NCBI GenBank assembly: GCA_965224745.1
Contig: CBDCZY010000003.1
Location: forward strand, 248,001 to 312,000
Direction: 5' to 3'
DNA: 64,000 nt
From: CBDCZY01 sp965224745
GTDB taxonomy: Bacteria > Pseudomonadota > Gammaproteobacteria > Methylococcales > Methylomonadaceae
The translations under genes and the position numbers were made by a program. This document shows positions 46,301 to 53,885 of this stretch, in pieces. Every line of letters begins with the position of its first letter. Position 1 is the stretch's first letter. The notes under the pieces are model-generated. The model was given only the letters and a program-made list of their open reading frames with translations. It searched no databases and had not been told where the DNA came from.

Positions 46301-47224
46301 ACCCGCAAACGGAGAGATAGCAGTAGGATGATTATGCGTCTCTACTTTGATAATTAGATGTGCCGGCTCTTCTTGAAATCCGTAATAACCAGATTCGCTA
46401 TCGCGTACCAATACCTCAGTGCTAAGCCCTTCAGTCACTGCCGAATTATCTGCGTAAGCAGACAATATACCGTCGGGATTCGACTTGGCAGTATTACGTA
46501 TCATGTCAAACAAACTATTTGACTGGGGCTTACCGTCAATTATCCAATCAGCATTAAAGATCTTATGTCGACAATGTTCAGAATTGGCTTGAGCAAACAT
46601 CATAAGCTCAACATCGGTTGGATTTTTTCCAAGCTTTTGGTAACTATCATACAAATAATCAACCTCTTGATCAGACAGAGCCAGTCCTAAATCTTGATTG
46701 GCTTCAACCAGCACTGTTCTTCCCTCGGCCTTCAACAAAACTTCAAGTAATGGCTCTGGTTTATGACGAGAAAACAAATCTGTCACTGTTACATTGGATA
46801 CAACTCGTTCGGTCATACGGTCATGTATTAAAGGAAAAATGAGTGTCTGTTCTGTGGTTGTAAAATTTCGATTGCTTTGCGTTATAAAATCATACTCAAC
46901 ACCTCGTTCTATGGCATTTATGGGGTATAGTCCGCACCTCTGAGCAATCTCCGAAGCCTTGCTTGACCAGGGAGATATAGTCCCAGCTCGAGGTAAAACT
47001 GTGTACGAGTCATATTCATTCTCACCACTTTCCGATGAGCCGCCATAATTCAAGATATTCTCAAGAATTCTCAATTCATCCTGATCTAATAATCGTTGAA
47101 CATGAATGTAATGGATGTAACGAACTGAAACATCACTAATATCGGCGGCAATGGCTTGCAATGCTTCAATTAATGGTTGTTTTCGAAAAGGGGACAATAC
47201 GGCAGAGCCAGGAAGTATCAGCAT
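43334..47224 (-). CDS. purL: Phosphoribosylformylglycinamidine synthase
   Basis: A 1296-residue large-form PurL, which makes FGAM from FGAR, glutamine and ATP in purine synthesis. The N-terminal PurS-like part is followed by a linker and two AIRS-type halves (MMFAQANSEHCRHKIFNADW near 205-224; KVETHNHPTAISPFAGAATGSGGEIRDEGATGRG near 290-325; PVGKDSLSMKTVW near 770). The C-terminal glutaminase has its nucleophile in CLGVCNGCQTF, plus HGEGYADF and MMPHPERCFRA. Length and domain order match E. coli PurL. It stands alone, transcribed toward yggT. Confidence 0.96.
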   Translation of the reverse strand: MLILPGSAVLSPFRKQPLIEALQAIAADISDVSVRYIHYIHVQRLLDQDELRILENILNYGGSSESGENEYDSYTVLPRAGTISPWSSKASEIAQRCGLYPINAIERGVEYDFITQSNRNFTTTEQTLIFPLIHDRMTERVVSNVTVTDLFSRHKPEPLLEVLLKAEGRTVLVEANQDLGLALSDQEVDYLYDSYQKLGKNPTDVELMMFAQANSEHCRHKIFNADWIIDGKPQSNSLFDMIRNTAKSNPDGILSAYADNSAVTEGLSTEVLVRDSESGYYGFQEEPAHLIIKVETHNHPTAISPFAGAATGSGGEIRDEGATGRGSHSKAGLSGFTVSHLEIPELIQPWELQAGKPDRLASALQIMLEGPIGSATFNNEFGRPNLNGYFRTFEQAALMPSSNEPLKFRGYHKPIMIAGGMGHIRPMHVTKLTIPVGSLIIVLGGPAMLIGLGGGAASSQNSGTSTEQLDFASVQRGNPEMQRRCQEVINHCCAMGESSPIISIHDVGAGGLSNAVPELIHDSKRGGRFELRDILNADMGMSPMQIWSNEAQERYVLAVKPESLSLLERFCDKERCLYAVIGEAQEQELLTLTDKHFDNEPVDIPMSLLFGNPPKMERITNHKKRSLPGLNLQEIKLEEAVRRVLAFPAVADKSFLIHIGDRSVTGLVARDQMVGPWQIPVSDVAVTANGYRSTSGEAMAMGERTPLALINASASARVAIGEAITNIAATRIEALSQIKLSANWMAACGDQDEDALLYDAVKAVGLELCPALGIAIPVGKDSLSMKTVWQHEGVEQVMTAPLSLIISAFAPVIDVKQTQTPVLQTGETVLILIDLGQAKNRLGGSALAQVYGQLGDCCPDLDDPELVKAFFKAIQSLHQEQKILAYHDRSDGGLVAVLCEMMFAGRVGIKAELSHTGEDILSALFNEELGVVIQVAKDEQKSVLASLDRAGLNACSHIIGSTMDQQTLQINWQQEVVMEQSRTDLQKIWSETSFHMQRLRDNPDCAQQQYKQILDDGDPGLSVKMTFDINQNTASPYINVLRPKVAILREQGVNGHVEMAAAFERANFTCVDVHMSDILAGRARLEEFVGMAACGGFSYGDVLGAGGGWAKSILYNPKLRDEFVAFFNRADTFCLGVCNGCQTFSQLKELIPGAENWPVFTRNLSEQFEARVVMVEVQPSPSVLLQGMAGSKIPVSVAHGEGYADFSGSVQEIAESGVVALQYVDNRGDVTEAFPANPNGSPLGITGLTTPDGRFTIMMPHPERCFRAIQNSWYPSEWQEDGAWLRLFRNARRWVD

Positions 47225-47305
47225 AGAAAATTAGGGTGGAAAAACAATAATGAGATCGTTAGATCCTGTTCGAAAAAGACTTGCCAGAATAGCAAGAGGA
47301 ATTCG

Positions 47306-48043
47306 TTATTTAATAAAATATTTCTTTATAGTGGTATTGATTAATTTCAACAACTCTATTCCTTCCTCTTCCATCAAAGGCTCATCATCTTCATCAGCAA
47401 TGATAACAAACGTCTGTTGGGTATGTTGCTCCGACAATTGAACGTGATAAGTCTCCTCCTCATAAGGGTCACCCCCAAAGAAAAAAACCACCTCGTCCCA
47501 TATCGATCCATCTTTTATGTCCGATGGTTGATCCCCATACTTGATAAAAAAAACAGCTTCGGAATAGTTTCGATCCATTATCTCAAGCCCTGCTCGACCC
47601 AAAGCTTTAGCAACAATACGCCAGGATTGATCGAAGTCCCGATTAATCTCTAAGTGAGGAATTTTTCCATCCCTTTGTTGGTTCCTTACCTGCAGATTTT
47701 CATCTGGAGTTTCATTTTTAGTTCCTGAAGAACTCACATCCTCGGACTCACTTAATTCAGCTGGCTGTTTAACAGCTTGATTAGCAGTATCTGATTTGGC
47801 TTGTTCTAAGTTATTTGCCTTTAGCTGTTTTTTTTCAGTCTCAATGGCATCTAATTTATTGTCAGTAACCAATGATCTTTGAGCGACGACTTCAGGCGGT
47901 AAAGAAAGTTCAGGTATTTCTTGGCTATATTTGTAATCTTTTTCTTTATCGGGAAATAAGCTGCAGCCAGGCAATAACAATCCAAGCCAACAAAGCGCAC
48001 AACACCAGACGTAGGAAGGTAATTTAAAGTCGCTGTTTTTCAA
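47306..48043 (-). CDS. bamC: Outer membrane assembly lipoprotein BamC
   Basis: A 245-residue lipoprotein (LGLLLPGC, Cys27) of the BAM complex, which inserts beta-barrel proteins. After the Cys, an unstructured N-terminal stretch carries DYKYSQEIPELSLPPEV (the BamD-binding segment type). A low-complexity linker (about 65-115) and one helix-grip domain (PHLEINRDFDQSWRIVAKALGRAGLEIMDRNYSEAVFFIKYG) follow. E. coli BamC has 344 residues and two such domains; only one is clear here, so this is a short form. It follows dapA with no gap. Confidence 0.85.
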   Translation of the reverse strand: MKNSDFKLPSYVWCCALCWLGLLLPGCSLFPDKEKDYKYSQEIPELSLPPEVVAQRSLVTDNKLDAIETEKKQLKANNLEQAKSDTANQAVKQPAELSESEDVSSSGTKNETPDENLQVRNQQRDGKIPHLEINRDFDQSWRIVAKALGRAGLEIMDRNYSEAVFFIKYGDQPSDIKDGSIWDEVVFFFGGDPYEEETYHVQLSEQHTQQTFVIIADEDDEPLMEEEGIELLKLINTTIKKYFIK

Positions 48044-48919
48044 TTATAATACTTCCGCTTGTTTCATTGATTTGATGATTACTTCCTGACTTTCATCGGT
48101 GAGCCAGGTCAGTGGTAAACGAATACCTTTTTTAATCAATCCCATTTGCTCTACTGCCCATTTAACCGGAATTGGGTTGGGTTCAATGAATAAGTTCTTA
48201 TGCAAACCAACTAATTTAGAATCAATTGACAATGCGGTTTCACGGTCACCGGAGATGGCCGCAGTGGTCATTTGGTGCATTAATAGCGGAGCGACATTAC
48301 CGGTTACAGTAATTGCACCAGAGCCGCCCTGCAAACAAAATTCGCAAGCGGTCTCATCGTCACCAGAGTAAAAAACGAAGTTATCGCGGCATAGTTCCAA
48401 TAATTGCTTATTGCGAGATAAATCACCGGTAGCTTCTTTTAGCCCCACGATATTTTCGATTTGGGAAAGACGAGCCACTGTCTCAGGCAACATATCGCAG
48501 GCTGTCCGACCAGGCACGTTATAGAGTATTTGAGGGATAGGTACCGCTTCAGCAATTGCTTTATAGTGTAGATACAAACCTTCTTGCGTCGGTTTATTGT
48601 AATAGGGCGTCACCAGCAAGCAAGCGTCTGCGCCTAATTCATGAGCTTTCTGAGTCAGCCCAATGGCCTCAGAGGTAGAATTAGCACCCGTTCCAGCAAT
48701 CACTGGAATTCGCCTGTCAACCTGTTCCACGACCCATTGAATGACATTACAATGCTCAATTTCATTCAGGGTGGCTGACTCGCCAGTCGTACCAACTGCC
48801 ACAATAGCATCGGTTCCTTGTGCAATGTGGTATTCAATAAGGTTGCTTAAACTTTCTCTATCAATCAGACCACTTTCTTCCATCGGCGTAACTAATGCTA
48901 CGATGCTGCCTTGAATCAT
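48044..48919 (-). CDS. dapA: 4-hydroxy-tetrahydrodipicolinate synthase
   Basis: A 291-residue TIM-barrel enzyme condensing pyruvate and aspartate semialdehyde for lysine and peptidoglycan precursor synthesis. Family marks: VGTTGESATLNEIEH (Thr-Thr site near 43-45), YNVPGRTACDMLPETVARL (catalytic Tyr near 133), and IVGLKEATGDLSR with the Schiff-base Lys near 161. Length is standard. It lies upstream of bamC on the same strand, as in many gammaproteobacteria. Confidence 0.95.
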   Translation of the reverse strand: MIQGSIVALVTPMEESGLIDRESLSNLIEYHIAQGTDAIVAVGTTGESATLNEIEHCNVIQWVVEQVDRRIPVIAGTGANSTSEAIGLTQKAHELGADACLLVTPYYNKPTQEGLYLHYKAIAEAVPIPQILYNVPGRTACDMLPETVARLSQIENIVGLKEATGDLSRNKQLLELCRDNFVFYSGDDETACEFCLQGGSGAITVTGNVAPLLMHQMTTAAISGDRETALSIDSKLVGLHKNLFIEPNPIPVKWAVEQMGLIKKGIRLPLTWLTDESQEVIIKSMKQAEVL

Positions 48920-49139
48920 AGGCTTTCACTCATTAATGTAAAAGGACATATTATATCAAGCAACAAGTCATGGCGGATACATTCTAATACAATTGCTTTT
49001 AACAGTGGTTCGAGGAGCATGCGAAAACAATAGCTAACTTCATGGCATTTGGTTGCTAATCTATAGACAAGTTTGTTAATGTTGGTACTAACCCTATTAA
49101 CCTTGCCAAATATTAAACAATTAACAACGAGGCGAACTT

Positions 49140-49694
49140 ATGAATTTACTTGAAATGTTACTGTCTAGCAAAAACGGAGCAATTGTAGGAGAAATCGCAA
49201 AAAAATCCGGACTAGATGAAAATACTACAAAAAACGTTATCACTGAAGTACTTCCTTCATTATCCCGAGGGTTAGAAAACAAAACGAAAAATGACCAGAG
49301 TCTTGATGAATTATTATCAGCCATCGAAAAAGGGGATCATCAACGCTATATCGAAAATCCAGAATCGTTATCAGAAGATAAAACAGTTGATGATGGCAAT
49401 TCGATTTTAGGCCACATTTTTGGCAACAAAGATGTGAGTCGCAATGTCGCTGGTCATGCTGCTGAAAAGACCGGTGTAAGTTCCGGCATTATTAAAAAAA
49501 TGTTGCCTATGCTGGCAGCGGCCGCTATGGGCGCTTTAGGTAGCAAATCCGCCGCCGGAGGATTGCTCGGCGCAGCCTTGGGAACAAGCGCTGGTAGAAG
49601 TACCGCTTATAAAGTCTTGAGCAGTTTTTTAGATAGCAACAAAGACGGCAGTATTGTCGATGATCTGCTCAGGATGGCTAAGCGATTTTTTTAA
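49140..49694 (+). CDS. DUF937 domain protein
   Basis: A 184-residue protein. DUF937 marks: an N-terminal helix pair (MNLLEMLLSSKNGAIVGEIAKKSGLDENTTKNVITEVLPSLSRGL), ILGHIFGNKDVSRNVAGHAAEKTGVSSGIIKKMLPMLAAAAMGALG in the centre, and a Gly/Ala-rich stretch. Bacterial members such as YidB are of unknown role. No signal peptide. The dodecin gene follows at 43 bp, so the two may be one transcript. Confidence 0.82.
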   Translation: MNLLEMLLSSKNGAIVGEIAKKSGLDENTTKNVITEVLPSLSRGLENKTKNDQSLDELLSAIEKGDHQRYIENPESLSEDKTVDDGNSILGHIFGNKDVSRNVAGHAAEKTGVSSGIIKKMLPMLAAAAMGALGSKSAAGGLLGAALGTSAGRSTAYKVLSSFLDSNKDGSIVDDLLRMAKRFF

Positions 49695-49736
49695 TTTAAC
49701 GATTATTTTAGTTTTTAACCCACAGGAGAGAAAAAT

Positions 49737-49940
49737 ATGTCTATTGTAAGAGTTACTGAAGTTATTTCATCCTCTACTAAAAGTTTTGAAGATGCCATAA
49801 ATGGAGGCATTGAAAGGGCCAATAAAACAATTAGAAATATCAAAGGCGCCTGGATACAAGATCAAAAGCTGGACATTAATAACGGCAAAATCGAAGCTTA
49901 CCGAGTCAATATGAAGATCAGCTTTGAATTAGACGATTAA
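49737..49940 (+). CDS. Dodecin (flavin-binding)
   Basis: A 67-residue protein of the dodecin family, which forms hollow dodecamers that store riboflavin or FMN. Full-length match in pattern: VRVTEVISSSTKSFEDAINGGIERANKTIRNIKGAWIQDQKLDINNGKIEAYRVNMKISFEL, with the Trp in GAWIQDQK that stacks on the flavin and the Gln after it. Start ATG behind AGGAGAGAAAAAT. Confidence 0.92.
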   Translation: MSIVRVTEVISSSTKSFEDAINGGIERANKTIRNIKGAWIQDQKLDINNGKIEAYRVNMKISFELDD

Positions 49941-50213
49941 TGAGCAGTCGCTGATGATAGCTTTTGAACGAGAAAAGAAAATTAACCAACAATTGAAGAA
50001 ATCTATATTATTTGATTTCACCCAAAGATACTTAGGTGTAATCAGTATTATAGTTAAAATGTACGATCAAAGTTTTAATGGAGTATATCAAGAAGATACA
50101 ACTAGTTTAGAAGGCTTTGATAGTTGACTGTTCTAAGATAAGCCAGATCTGGAACTCATGGACGAGTACCTTTGGTCTGAAGCAGTATAATGAGGAAGAT
50201 ATACTTCTGGAAG

Positions 50214-50241
50214 AAAAAAAAAGCACCCCAATCCTTGGGGC
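50214..50241 (-). terminator. Intrinsic terminator of candidate sRNA/glrR
   Basis: On the minus strand GCCCCAA pairs with TTGGGG(T)GC around a GGA loop (50223-50241) and is followed by nine T (50222-50214). It would end both the small RNA and any read-through from glrR. Confidence 0.85.
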
Positions 50242-50309
50242 AAATATACATCCTTGGTTTGTCACTAGGGTCTATATGCTAACAATCGTAGGTCTTCCAT
50301 GCTAGCACA
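50214..50309 (-). ncRNA. Candidate sigma-54-dependent small RNA next to glrR
   Basis: The minus strand from about 50309 (12 nt after a -24/-12 promoter) to 50214 would give a transcript of about 96 nt. It ends in a strong intrinsic terminator (GCCCCAA-GGA-TTGGGGTGC then nine U). There is no convincing ORF on that strand. Upstream lie two TGTC-N10-GACA-like sites and an IHF-like site. The arrangement matches the enterobacterial GlrR-glmY regulatory unit; the RNA sequence itself does not look like GlmY or GlmZ, so its target is unknown. Confidence 0.6.
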
Positions 50310-50319
50310 CATAAACATA

Positions 50320-50335
50320 TACAATCGGCGTGCCA
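50320..50335 (-). promoter_or_regulatory. Sigma-54-type -24/-12 promoter
   Basis: Minus strand TGGCACG-CCGA-TTGTA fits the consensus TGGCACG-N4-TTGCA/T with one difference in the -12 part (TTGTA). It faces the terminator at 50241. GlrR, encoded just upstream, keeps the GAFTGA loop needed to activate sigma-54. Confidence 0.6.
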
Positions 50336-50354
50336 TAAATAATTTATTTATTTT

Positions 50355-50367
50355 TTTCAATAACTTA
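50355..50367 (+). promoter_or_regulatory. IHF-like site
   Basis: TTTCAATAACTTA matches the IHF consensus WATCAA-N4-TTR except at position 2, within an AT-rich tract. It lies between the two upstream activator-like sites and the sigma-54 promoter, where DNA bending would be needed. Confidence 0.4.
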
Positions 50368-50399
50368 CAAAGTATGGCGAGAAAGACCATTGGCTTTTG

Positions 50400-50417
50400 T
50401 GTCTCTATTAGGCTACA
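50400..50417 (-). promoter_or_regulatory. GlrR-type activator site, proximal
   Basis: Minus strand TGTA-GCCTAATAGA-GACA resembles the GlrR/QseF consensus TGTC-N10-GACA with one mismatch. It is about 90-108 nt upstream of the predicted start of the small RNA and nearly identical to the distal site. Confidence 0.6.
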
Positions 50418-50465
50418 CCCCTCCACACTAAAAACATAACTCATTGTTTTATATAACCTATTGTG

Positions 50466-50483
50466 CGTCTCTAATTGGCGACA
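50466..50483 (-). promoter_or_regulatory. GlrR-type activator site, distal
   Basis: Minus strand TGTC-GCCAATTAGA-GACG matches TGTC-N10-GACA with one mismatch. It abuts the glrR stop codon. It shares 14 of 18 bases with the proximal site, including part of the N10 spacer, and lies 66 bp from it. Confidence 0.6.
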
Positions 50484-51833
50484 TCAATGGCTCGTCTTAA
50501 AAGTGGCCGGATCTAGATGATAGCGATTCAAAAGTCTATAAAATTCTGTTCGATTCCTCTTGGCGAACTTGGCAGCCTGCGTCACATTGCCAGAGGTCAT
50601 ATGCAGTAATTTAATTAGATACTCCCTTTCAAACCCTGCTTTTGCTTCTTTTAACGAAGGAAGTGAAGAGCTTTCCTCTTTAAGCGCTTTTTGCACTGTT
50701 ATTTGTGGAATTAATGGCGTGGCGGACAATGCAACGCTCTGCTCCACTACGTTATGCAACTGTCTAACATTGCCTGGCCAATCATAGTGAATAAGACTTT
50801 CCATCGCTTCTGGTGAAAAACCCTTAACATTTGCATTAAACCGATTAGCAATTTCTGTCACAAAATGGTTGGCAAGCAGCGGAATATCTTCTCGCCGTTC
50901 CTGTAAACTCGGCAACACCAAGGTAACTACATTCAATCGATAATATAAATCTTCTCTAAAATCGCCTTCAGACATTGCATCATCGATATTAATATGCGTA
51001 GCGGAAATAATCCGCACATCTACTGATATGTCTTCGGTTGAACCTACTGCCCTTATTTTCATTTCTTGCAATGCACGCAATAGTTTGGCTTGAAAGGACT
51101 TTGGCATATCACCAATTTCGTCCAAAAACAAAGTTCCTTTATTGGCAGCTCTGAATAGCCCTTCATAATCACTGGTTGCACCAGTAAAGGCTCCTTTGCG
51201 ATGACCAAATAATTCCGACTCCAATAAATTTTCAGGTATAGCACTGCAATTTACAGCTATAAAAGGTTTCTTAACGCGAGGACTAGCATTATGAATAGCT
51301 CGTGCCAATAGCTCTTTGCCTGTGCCGCTGGCGCCGTGAATAAATACGTTCATCTGAATTTTGGCAATTCTTTGCGCTTGACTCAACAAATCTTCCATAA
51401 TGGAGCTACGGGTCACAATAGCAGACCGCCAAACCTCTTTTTGCTCAGAATGATTGTCTGTATCAACAGTTAATCTGGCAGCGTCATCAATCTGTTGCAT
51501 TAATTCTTTGCTATCAAAAGGCTTGGTTAGAAACCCAAAAACCCCTTTTTGAGTTGCATTGACCGCCTCTTTAATCGTTCCATGGGCAGTTAGAATAATA
51601 ACTGGCAAGGTAGAAAACTGTTGATTGATGGTTTCAAACAAGCCCATACCATCCATCCCACTCATCTGTAAATCAGTCACTACCACATGGGGCATAAACA
51701 ATGGCAATTTCATGAGAGCTTCTTCGGCAGAAATTGCTACTTCAATCTCGTAACCCCCTGATCTTAATCGAATCGAAAGCAATCTAAGTAAATCTACATC
51801 ATCATCAACAAGCAATACTTTAATTTGGGACAT
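50484..51833 (-). CDS. glrR: Sigma-54-dependent response regulator GlrR (QseF)
   Basis: A 449-residue activator with three parts. The receiver is residues 1-120, with the phospho-acceptor Asp in PHVVVTDLQMSGMDG. The AAA+ domain is about 145-375, with Walker A GASGTGKELLARAIH, an intact GAFTGA loop for sigma-54 contact, and LFLDEIGDMP. The Fis-type HTH is about 410-440 (SGNVTQAAKFAKRNRTEFYRLLNRY). Length matches E. coli GlrR (444). It is last in glrK-qseG-glrR, 12 bp after the lipoprotein gene. Putative binding sites and a sigma-54 promoter lie directly behind it. Confidence 0.93.
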   Translation of the reverse strand: MSQIKVLLVDDDVDLLRLLSIRLRSGGYEIEVAISAEEALMKLPLFMPHVVVTDLQMSGMDGMGLFETINQQFSTLPVIILTAHGTIKEAVNATQKGVFGFLTKPFDSKELMQQIDDAARLTVDTDNHSEQKEVWRSAIVTRSSIMEDLLSQAQRIAKIQMNVFIHGASGTGKELLARAIHNASPRVKKPFIAVNCSAIPENLLESELFGHRKGAFTGATSDYEGLFRAANKGTLFLDEIGDMPKSFQAKLLRALQEMKIRAVGSTEDISVDVRIISATHINIDDAMSEGDFREDLYYRLNVVTLVLPSLQERREDIPLLANHFVTEIANRFNANVKGFSPEAMESLIHYDWPGNVRQLHNVVEQSVALSATPLIPQITVQKALKEESSSLPSLKEAKAGFEREYLIKLLHMTSGNVTQAAKFAKRNRTEFYRLLNRYHLDPATFKTSH

Positions 51834-51845
51834 GGTTTGATTAAG

Positions 51846-52376
51846 TTATTTTTTCCTTTTCTGAAGAGATTGTTCTATGCTCTTTATGGCTTCAAGCTTC
51901 TGCTTATAGTCATTGAGCTCAAAATTCGACTGTTGAAGTTTTAAACGATACTCTTCAGCGCTGGTAAAAAAATTCAACATTCGTTTTACAAGTAATATTT
52001 GAAACCCTAAATAATCTTTTAATTCATCAGAATCTGTTTGTTTTTCTATATGTGTCAATATTTCTAACGCTTCCGTTAAATCACCACACCCTTGGGTTGA
52101 TATCATGGCGCTAGCTAATTCAAGACTGCGATCTACCGGTAAAACAAGGTGTTCTTCATCATCAAAAATTTCGTTACAATATTGCTGGCGTTTCTCTATA
52201 GATTTTTTAGCAAAAGTGTTCGAAAAATTAATGATGGCCGTGACCTCTTGATCTTGTTGAGGCTGATAATTTTTGCTTTGGACACCCCTGACACCTTTCA
52301 ATTCCTCAATCGCTTTAGAACAAGCAGTCACTACTATGATTGCTGAAAACATTAATAACACAGCCAAAAATTTCAT
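51846..52376 (-). CDS. qseG: QseG-like lipoprotein of the Glr system
   Basis: A 176-residue lipoprotein (IIVVTAC, Cys19). The mature part is helical and charged, ending in a coiled-coil-like stretch (EEYRLKLQQSNFELNDYKQKLEAIKSIEQSLQKRKK). It is shorter than E. coli QseG/YfhG (about 237) and the sequence is diverged; the assignment rests mostly on position between glrK and glrR. E. coli QseG is an outer-membrane lipoprotein that activates the GlrK kinase. The start overlaps the glrK stop (ATGA). Confidence 0.75.
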   Translation of the reverse strand: MKFLAVLLMFSAIIVVTACSKAIEELKGVRGVQSKNYQPQQDQEVTAIINFSNTFAKKSIEKRQQYCNEIFDDEEHLVLPVDRSLELASAMISTQGCGDLTEALEILTHIEKQTDSDELKDYLGFQILLVKRMLNFFTSAEEYRLKLQQSNFELNDYKQKLEAIKSIEQSLQKRKK

Positions 52377-53836
52377 TGTTTTATAGGTTCTTTTGGTATG
52401 GTAATTCTAAAATGTCCGCCCCACACATCATTTTCATTATCTAAAACCTCAGCAACACCATCGTGCGCACTTACAAATTCTTTTAAGATTGCTAATCCAA
52501 TACCACTGCCTTCAATGTCGCGCGTTTTAGCAGATTGCCCTTGAAAAAAAAGATCGAATACCTGGTTTTTTTCACCTGACTCCAAGCCTGGCCCTTGATC
52601 CATAATATCAAAAACAATGATATTGTCGATTGATTTGGCATCGAACTGAATACGGCCTTCGGGTGGAGAATATTTCACAGCATTTGACAATAAATTATCA
52701 ATTATAGTTTTCATTTTTTCAATATCTGCAAAAAAATCAATGTCATCTACATTCAAAGACAATTTAATTTTTTTTGATTTTAACTGCACTTTATAGTTTT
52801 CAACGGCCTGATCAATAAATTTGGCTAAACTAATCCTGACAATATTTAATTCACTTCGTTCTGAATGTATCCGACTGTAATCCAGCAAACCCTGTATCAG
52901 ATGACTGAGCCGAGAACTACTCGTCTTAAGAATGGTAGCTATATCTGATTGTTCGCTATTTAGTTTTCCCACCACTTCATCAGCCAGCAAATCTGCCCCC
53001 TCCTTGATAGAGGCCAGAGGTGTTTTAAGGTCATGAGTAACGTGCCGTAAAAAATTTTGTTTCTCATCTTCCAACCGAATTAACCGTACTCTCAACCACT
53101 CTAACCGCTCTCCAAGATACTCCAAATCTCTAGGTCCCGATACCTTTAAAGGTTGGACAAAATTACCCCGACCTAAATTTCGAATAGCACCATCCAATTG
53201 TTTGATAGGTTTCGCTATTAATGAAACAAAAAACACGACTAATAGTAAAGAAGTAGGCAATAAAAAAACGATATGCCCCAAGATGCGAGTTTGAACATTT
53301 TGTGACGCTTGATCTAAATTTTGCACTTCCGTATAAACAAGCTGGCTGTTAATGCGCCACATCTCACGGGCTATCTTATTCATTTTAATAAAATCTTTTA
53401 GTTTTGTGTCGCTTCCTTCCGATTTGGAACCACCTCCCATAAAGTAGCGATATAACGCTGACTCTAAATCGATTAGTTTATTTAGTTCTTGTTTAAATTC
53501 ACTGGTGACTTGAAGTGCAATCAACTCTCTGGCGGTCGCTGCAAAGCTTTGATGAACATCGGCATAATTTTTAGCAATTTCTTTGTCTTCCAGCACCAAA
53601 TACTGTCGAGCCAGTCTTTCCAAGGTCACCACTTTTTCCAACAATATTCTGCTTCCTTGCGTGGCTTTAACAGACTGAAACACCGTTTGTCTACTGACCG
53701 TAGCTAGTTCATCTACTGCATAAACAGACGAGATAACTGCAATTAGCAAAGGTAAACTGGCAAGGAAAAAGCCGACCAATACCATAACAGGCAAAGAGTT
53801 TGGCCGCAGATTGGCAAATAACTTATTTAACATCAA
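52373..53836 (-). CDS. glrK: Sensor histidine kinase GlrK (QseE)
   Basis: A 487-residue membrane kinase with two membrane helices (about 18-38 and 188-210) around a helical periplasmic domain, then HAMP (IAKPIKQLDGAIRNLGRGNF). The DHp box HVTHDLKTPLASIKEGADLLADEVVG carries the phospho-His and resembles E. coli GlrK closely. The ATPase domain has DNLLSNAVKYSPPEG (N box), DIMDQGPGL and GSGIGLAIL. It begins 49 bp behind malQ on the same strand, so the glycogen and glr genes may share transcription. Confidence 0.92.
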   Translation of the reverse strand: MMLNKLFANLRPNSLPVMVLVGFFLASLPLLIAVISSVYAVDELATVSRQTVFQSVKATQGSRILLEKVVTLERLARQYLVLEDKEIAKNYADVHQSFAATARELIALQVTSEFKQELNKLIDLESALYRYFMGGGSKSEGSDTKLKDFIKMNKIAREMWRINSQLVYTEVQNLDQASQNVQTRILGHIVFLLPTSLLLVVFFVSLIAKPIKQLDGAIRNLGRGNFVQPLKVSGPRDLEYLGERLEWLRVRLIRLEDEKQNFLRHVTHDLKTPLASIKEGADLLADEVVGKLNSEQSDIATILKTSSSRLSHLIQGLLDYSRIHSERSELNIVRISLAKFIDQAVENYKVQLKSKKIKLSLNVDDIDFFADIEKMKTIIDNLLSNAVKYSPPEGRIQFDAKSIDNIIVFDIMDQGPGLESGEKNQVFDLFFQGQSAKTRDIEGSGIGLAILKEFVSAHDGVAEVLDNENDVWGGHFRITIPKEPIKQ

Positions 53837-53885
53837 TGAATGGGCATAGGTTATTTACAAACAAATGATCGAATACCCTATTGTG

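Noticed and set aside
43450..47200. Several ORFs of 60-100 codons inside purL on both strands
   Set aside because: All lie within the well-supported purL frame and show no independent motifs or ribosome sites.
50117..50305. 62-codon plus-strand ORF behind the dodecin gene
   Set aside because: It has no ribosome site or family pattern and runs across the terminator of the candidate small RNA on the other strand.
50214..50309. Calling the small RNA GlmY or GlmZ
   Set aside because: Context fits but the primary sequence does not resemble remembered GlmY/GlmZ, so no gene name was given.
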